From Actinomycetales bacterium (GTDB taxonomy: Bacteria > Actinomycetota > Actinomycetes > S36-B12): a stretch of DNA of 64,000 nucleotides. Made by a program: the position numbers and the translations under genes. Below the pieces are notes generated by a model. That model was not told the origin of the DNA, did no database searches, and saw only the letters and a list, made by a program, of their open reading frames with translations. Positions 60,930 through 64,000 of this stretch are shown in pieces (position 1 is the stretch's first letter; every line of letters starts with the position of its first letter). The stretch lies in assembly GCA_016125355.1 (NCBI GenBank), contig WGLX01000015.1:83044-147043 (forward strand). Reading direction: 5' to 3'.

Positions 60930-62288
60930 ATGCGCGTCGCGGTCGTCGGTTCCGGTCCCTCAGGCGTCTACGCAGCCGACGCCCTCGTCTCCCAGGATGC
61001 GGTGCCGGTGGAGGTCGACATCATCGACCGCCTTCCGGTGCCGTTCGGCCTCGTGCGCTACGGCGTGGCACCCGATCACGTGAGCATCCGATCGGTCCGT
61101 GACACCCTCGATAAGGTCCTCGACAAGCCGGGCGTGCGCTTCCTCGGCAACGTGACGGTGGGCCAGCCCGAGGACGGCGGCGTCGTGTCCATGGCCGACC
61201 TGCACGCCTGCTACGACGCGGTCGTCCTGACCTACGGGGCCTCGCGCGACCGTCGGCTGGGCATTCCCGGCGAGGACCTCGACGGCAGCGTCGCGGCAAC
61301 CGACTTCGTGGCGTGGTACTGCGGGCACCCGGACGCGGACCGGGAGCTCTTCGAGCGCCTCGTCCCGACCGCCACCAGCGCCGTGGTTGTCGGCGTGGGC
61401 AACGTGGCGGTGGACGTGACCCGCGTCCTCGCCAAGACCGTCGGGGAGCTGGACCACACCGACATGCCGCAGCACGTCTTCGACACGCTCGCCCAGTCGC
61501 ACATCACCGATGTGTACCTCCTCGGGCGTCGTGGTCCGGCCCAGGCAGCCTGGACCACCAAGGAGCTGAAGGAGCTCGGGGAGCTCCTGGACGCCGAGGT
61601 CATCGTGCGGCCCGAGGACGTCGTCCTCGACGAGGGCAGCGCGGAGGTGGCCGCGTCGGACCGGGCCGTCGGCCGCAATGTCGCCGTCGTGCAGGAGTGG
61701 GCCGAGCGGGAGCCGCAGGGCAAGCCGCGCCGCATCCACGTGCGGTTCCTGTCGCGGCCCATCGAGATGCGCGGTGACGACCGCGTGCGGACCGTGGTCG
61801 TCGAGCGGACCCGCCTTACCTCGGACGGCAAGGCGGAGGGGACCGGCGAGACCGAGGAGATCGCGGCGGACCTTGTGGTGCGCTCCGTCGGCTACCGCGG
61901 CACGGCGCTGGACGGGGTGCCCTTCGACAGCGGGCGCAACGTGATCCCGCACACCGATGGCCGCGTGGAGCGGGACGGCGTGCAGGTTCCGGGGGAGTAC
62001 GTGGCCGGCTGGATCAAGCGTGGACCCACGGGCATCATCGGCACGAACAAGAAGGACGCCGTGCAGACCGTCACCTCGCTGCTTGCGGACGCGGAGGCGG
62101 GCCTGCTGCGAGCGCCGACGCAGCCGGGTGGGATCGACGCCTTGCTGGCGGAGCGCGGGGTGGCCGTCGTCAGCACGGCGGGGTGGCGGTCGATCAACGC
62201 CGCCGAGCAGGCCCTCGGCGCGACCCGGGGCCGGGACCGCACGACGATCCACGATCGGGTGGCCCTCCTCGACGCCGCGAACGGCTAG
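60930..62288 (+). CDS. fprA: Ferredoxin-NADP reductase (FprA-type)
   Basis: 452 residues, with AGGAG upstream of ATG 60930. An adrenodoxin-reductase-like flavoprotein that passes electrons between NADPH and ferredoxin. FAD motif VAVVGSGPSGVYAADAL, IDRLPVPFGLVRYGVAPDH, NADP motif VVVGVGNVAVDVTRVLA, and VAGWIKRGPTGIIGTNKKDA near the end. It may reduce the Rieske ferredoxin of the catabolic island or serve the general ferredoxin pool, including the pyruvate oxidoreductase. It starts four bases after the HAD gene and ends before a complex palindrome. Confidence 0.94.
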   Translation: MRVAVVGSGPSGVYAADALVSQDAVPVEVDIIDRLPVPFGLVRYGVAPDHVSIRSVRDTLDKVLDKPGVRFLGNVTVGQPEDGGVVSMADLHACYDAVVLTYGASRDRRLGIPGEDLDGSVAATDFVAWYCGHPDADRELFERLVPTATSAVVVGVGNVAVDVTRVLAKTVGELDHTDMPQHVFDTLAQSHITDVYLLGRRGPAQAAWTTKELKELGELLDAEVIVRPEDVVLDEGSAEVAASDRAVGRNVAVVQEWAEREPQGKPRRIHVRFLSRPIEMRGDDRVRTVVVERTRLTSDGKAEGTGETEEIAADLVVRSVGYRGTALDGVPFDSGRNVIPHTDGRVERDGVQVPGEYVAGWIKRGPTGIIGTNKKDAVQTVTSLLADAEAGLLRAPTQPGGIDALLAERGVAVVSTAGWRSINAAEQALGATRGRDRTTIHDRVALLDAANG

Positions 62289-62295
62289 CCCCCCG

Positions 62296-62387
62296 ACGAG
62301 TTGAACCGCTTCCCGGTGCAATTCTGCAGAACTGCACCGGGATCGCGGTTTTTCTGACGATTTGAACCGGGAAGCGGTTCAACTCGT
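62296..62387. terminator. Nested palindromes, bidirectional terminator
   Basis: Outer arms of 22 bases at 62296-62317 and 62366-62387 are perfect complements. Inside, CCCGGTGCA and TGCACCGGG flank a loop with the palindrome TTCTGCAGAA. The inner stem extends imperfectly through AACCGC/GCGGTT and ends in TTTTT at 62349-62353. A further hairpin, TTGAACC/GGTTCAA, sits at 62362-62382. It lies between convergent genes, and the stop codon of the minus gene is in the right arm. Confidence 0.88.
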
Positions 62388-63299
62388 GGGGTGGAGGTCG
62401 GTGACCTGCCAGTACTCCAGGGGCAGGGCCTCCTTGCCGCACGACTCCGCCCGCAGCACGTCGTCGACGACCCGCCGCAGCGTGCACCGCCAGGCGCGCC
62501 CGTCCCGGTGCCGGACCTCCGCCACGACGTGCGACCCCTCGGCCTCGGCGCCGACGACGTCCAGGGAGTGCGCGTCATCGTCGGCCGTCTCCCGGCGGAC
62601 GGCGACCTCGGCCGCCTGCAGGGCCGGCGCGAGCCTCGTGCGGCCGCGCATGCGGTCGGGCAGGACCCGGCCGTGGTCGAGAAGTTCCGCGAGGGTGATC
62701 GCCTCGTCGATCGAACACCGCCCGTGCACGACCCCCATCGGCAGCGACAGCGTGACGGGCGCGAACCGGTGGCCACCGACGTGGCTGCACTCCCAGATGC
62801 GGTCCGCGAGGTCGACCGGCGCGCGCTCGCGCAGCCCCGCCACCAGCGCCCGTCCGTGGACCGCACAGCACTGATCGCGCCGGCTGTGCGTGCACACCAG
62901 CAGCACGGGTCGATCGGTTCTCTGAAACGGCATTGACGGCCGACCGTCGAGGACGTCGCCCACGGTGAGCGTGCTCAGGGGCAGCAGGTCGTCCAGCTCC
63001 GCCTCCCACAGCGACGCCCCCTCCGGGCCGTCGACGGCGAGGAAGACCCGGTGCGGTCCCGCGTCGCCGCCACGCTCTCCCCGCTCGAGCCGACGGACCA
63101 GCAGTACGCCGAGCCCGTTCGCCTTCAGCTGCCGCAGCGCGACCTTGACCTCGTCGGGCAGGAGGCTGTCGACGAGGACGTCGCGTCCCCACGGCCCGCC
63201 CTGCTCGACGATGACCCAGCCGCGGGCCTCCGGGGCGGTGCCGGCGAGGGGCTCACCGACGGCGGCGGACTGCAGCGAGCAGGGCGTGCCCAGCGTCAC
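62379..63299 (-). CDS. Sucrase/ferredoxin-like (thioredoxin-fold) protein
   Basis: 306 residues from GTG 63299. It belongs to the Suc_Fer-like family with a thioredoxin-like [2Fe-2S] fold: LLVCTHSRRDQCCAVHGRALV and IWECSHVGGHRFAPVTLSLP carry the cysteine and histidine ligands. MGVVHGR and DHGRVLPD follow. The role in bacteria is not established and is not sucrose cleavage. The start overlaps the parC/gyrA stop (GTGA), so the two are coupled. Its stop lies inside the large palindrome. Confidence 0.88.
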   Translation of the reverse strand: MTLGTPCSLQSAAVGEPLAGTAPEARGWVIVEQGGPWGRDVLVDSLLPDEVKVALRQLKANGLGVLLVRRLERGERGGDAGPHRVFLAVDGPEGASLWEAELDDLLPLSTLTVGDVLDGRPSMPFQRTDRPVLLVCTHSRRDQCCAVHGRALVAGLRERAPVDLADRIWECSHVGGHRFAPVTLSLPMGVVHGRCSIDEAITLAELLDHGRVLPDRMRGRTRLAPALQAAEVAVRRETADDDAHSLDVVGAEAEGSHVVAEVRHRDGRAWRCTLRRVVDDVLRAESCGKEALPLEYWQVTDLHPTS

Positions 63300-64000
63300 A
63301 GGTTGCCGCCCAGTCCGGCGATCGGCGCTGGCGGCGGCGTGCCCGTGCCGTCGCGGCGCTCATCCACGTCGGGCAGTGCCACCGCGACCCCAGACGCGGT
63401 CGACGCGCGCGCCGGGCCGCGTCCGACCCACGCCAGCTGCAGTCGGTCCTCGCCCGCGCGGAACCGGTGGCAGCGGACGCCACCGGTTCCCCGGCCCTTG
63501 CCCGGGTACTCAGCGAACGGCGTGACCTTCGCGGTGCCCGGTTCCGTACCGGGCAGGGCCGCCGCGGACCCGGCCACGGTGACGACCACGCAGTCCTCGT
63601 CCGGACGCACAGCGGTCGCGAAGACCACGTCGGCGCCCTTGCCCAGCTTGATCCCGGCCATCCCGGCGGCCGCCCGACCCTGGGGGCGGACGGCACTCGC
63701 CGGGAAGCGCAGGAGCTGGGCGTCGCTGGAGACCAGCACGATCTCCGCGCCTTCGGCGTCGGCCTCAGGCAGCCGGACGGCACCCACCACACGGTCGCCC
63801 TCGTCGAGCCGGATGACCTCCCAGGCGTCCTTGTTCTGCAGGGCATCGGGCACCACCCGCTTGACGATGCCCCTGGCCGTCGCGAGCACGAGGGCACCGT
63901 CGTCATCGAGCGTGGTGAGGCACAGGGGGGTCTCGGTCGCCGGGAGGTCGACGAACGCCCCGAGCGGCGCTCCGGCCGACAGCGAGGGCACGCCGGCCAC
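63296..64000 (-). CDS. parC: DNA topoisomerase IV subunit A, C-terminal part (5' end outside window)
   Basis: The frame is open to the right edge and gives the last 235 or so residues. It is the beta-pinwheel C-terminal domain of GyrA/ParC, with repeated blades such as LVLATARGIVKRVVPDALQ, IVLVSSDAQLLRFPASAVRPQGRAAAGMAGIKLG and VVTVAGSAAALPG. This domain binds and wraps DNA. The partner parE is at 42574-44667. GyrA is an alternative, but the context with parE and the sigma factor favours ParC. Confidence 0.88.
   Translation of the reverse strand: MAGVPSLSAGAPLGAFVDLPATETPLCLTTLDDDGALVLATARGIVKRVVPDALQNKDAWEVIRLDEGDRVVGAVRLPEADAEGAEIVLVSSDAQLLRFPASAVRPQGRAAAGMAGIKLGKGADVVFATAVRPDEDCVVVTVAGSAAALPGTEPGTAKVTPFAEYPGKGRGTGGVRCHRFRAGEDRLQLAWVGRGPARASTASGVAVALPDVDERRDGTGTPPPAPIAGLGGNL

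Overview
The window is a very GC-rich chromosomal segment of an actinomycete (Actinomycetota). Third codon positions are almost all G or C. Lineage markers are coproheme decarboxylase HemQ, a SAM-IV riboswitch, DUF4192 and DUF7455 proteins, an HrdB/SigA sigma factor with a Lys/Ala-rich N-terminus, and several apparently leaderless promoters. I cannot place it to genus. No tRNA, rRNA, CRISPR array or insertion sequence was seen. Coding density is high and no gene-free stretch reaches 300 bases; the longest is about 210 bases before parE.

Layout. 1-4661: heme operon hemE(partial)-hemQ-hemH-hemB-hemL. 4678-10267: degenerate GGDEF membrane protein, DUF4397 secreted protein, NlpC/P60 hydrolase, amidase, CDF metal exporter. 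10234-13770: sulfur module (TauE/SafE exporter, rhodanese, GntR/UTRA regulator, divergent persulfide dioxygenase-rhodanese fusion) with a perfect 18-bp operator. 13853-18505: large PAS-GGDEF protein, then cysK-cysE. 18567-29972: AspT-like transporter, nitroreductase, zinc dehydrogenase, pyruvate:ferredoxin oxidoreductase with a DHOD-like partner, aldo/keto reductase, MerR regulator, tag glycosylase. 29962-35370: membrane proteins, cupin, VOC protein, SGNH hydrolase, DUF4192. 35371-38069: promoter, SAM-IV riboswitch, metY-metX. 38158-44667: secreted proteins, principal sigma factor, sortase-like protein, ScpB-like decarboxylase, DUF7455, parE. 44680-46998: unknown protein, aldo/keto reductase, carbonic anhydrase. 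46995-60259: aromatic catabolic island. 60263-64000: HAD hydrolase, FprA-type reductase, complex palindrome, sucrase/ferredoxin-like protein, and the C-terminus of parC/gyrA.

The catabolic island is the most interesting part. A minus-strand arm encodes a Rieske ferredoxin, 4-oxalocrotonate tautomerase, two members of the oxopentenoate hydratase/decarboxylase family, 4-hydroxy-2-oxovalerate aldolase, acylating acetaldehyde dehydrogenase, an IclR regulator and an unknown protein. The plus-strand arm encodes two tandem catechol 2,3-dioxygenases, a histidine phosphatase, a split ATP-dependent dikinase resembling phenylphosphate synthase, a LigX/phthalate-type Rieske oxygenase and a small zinc-ribbon protein. 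Read together this suggests an aerobic route in which a phenolic substrate is phosphorylated, oxidised as its phosphate ester by the Rieske oxygenase, dephosphorylated to catechol, and opened by meta cleavage to pyruvate and acetyl-CoA. The intergenic region between the arms holds two 19-bp IclR-like boxes, each overlapping the -35 region of one of two divergent promoters. The substrate and reaction order are inference.
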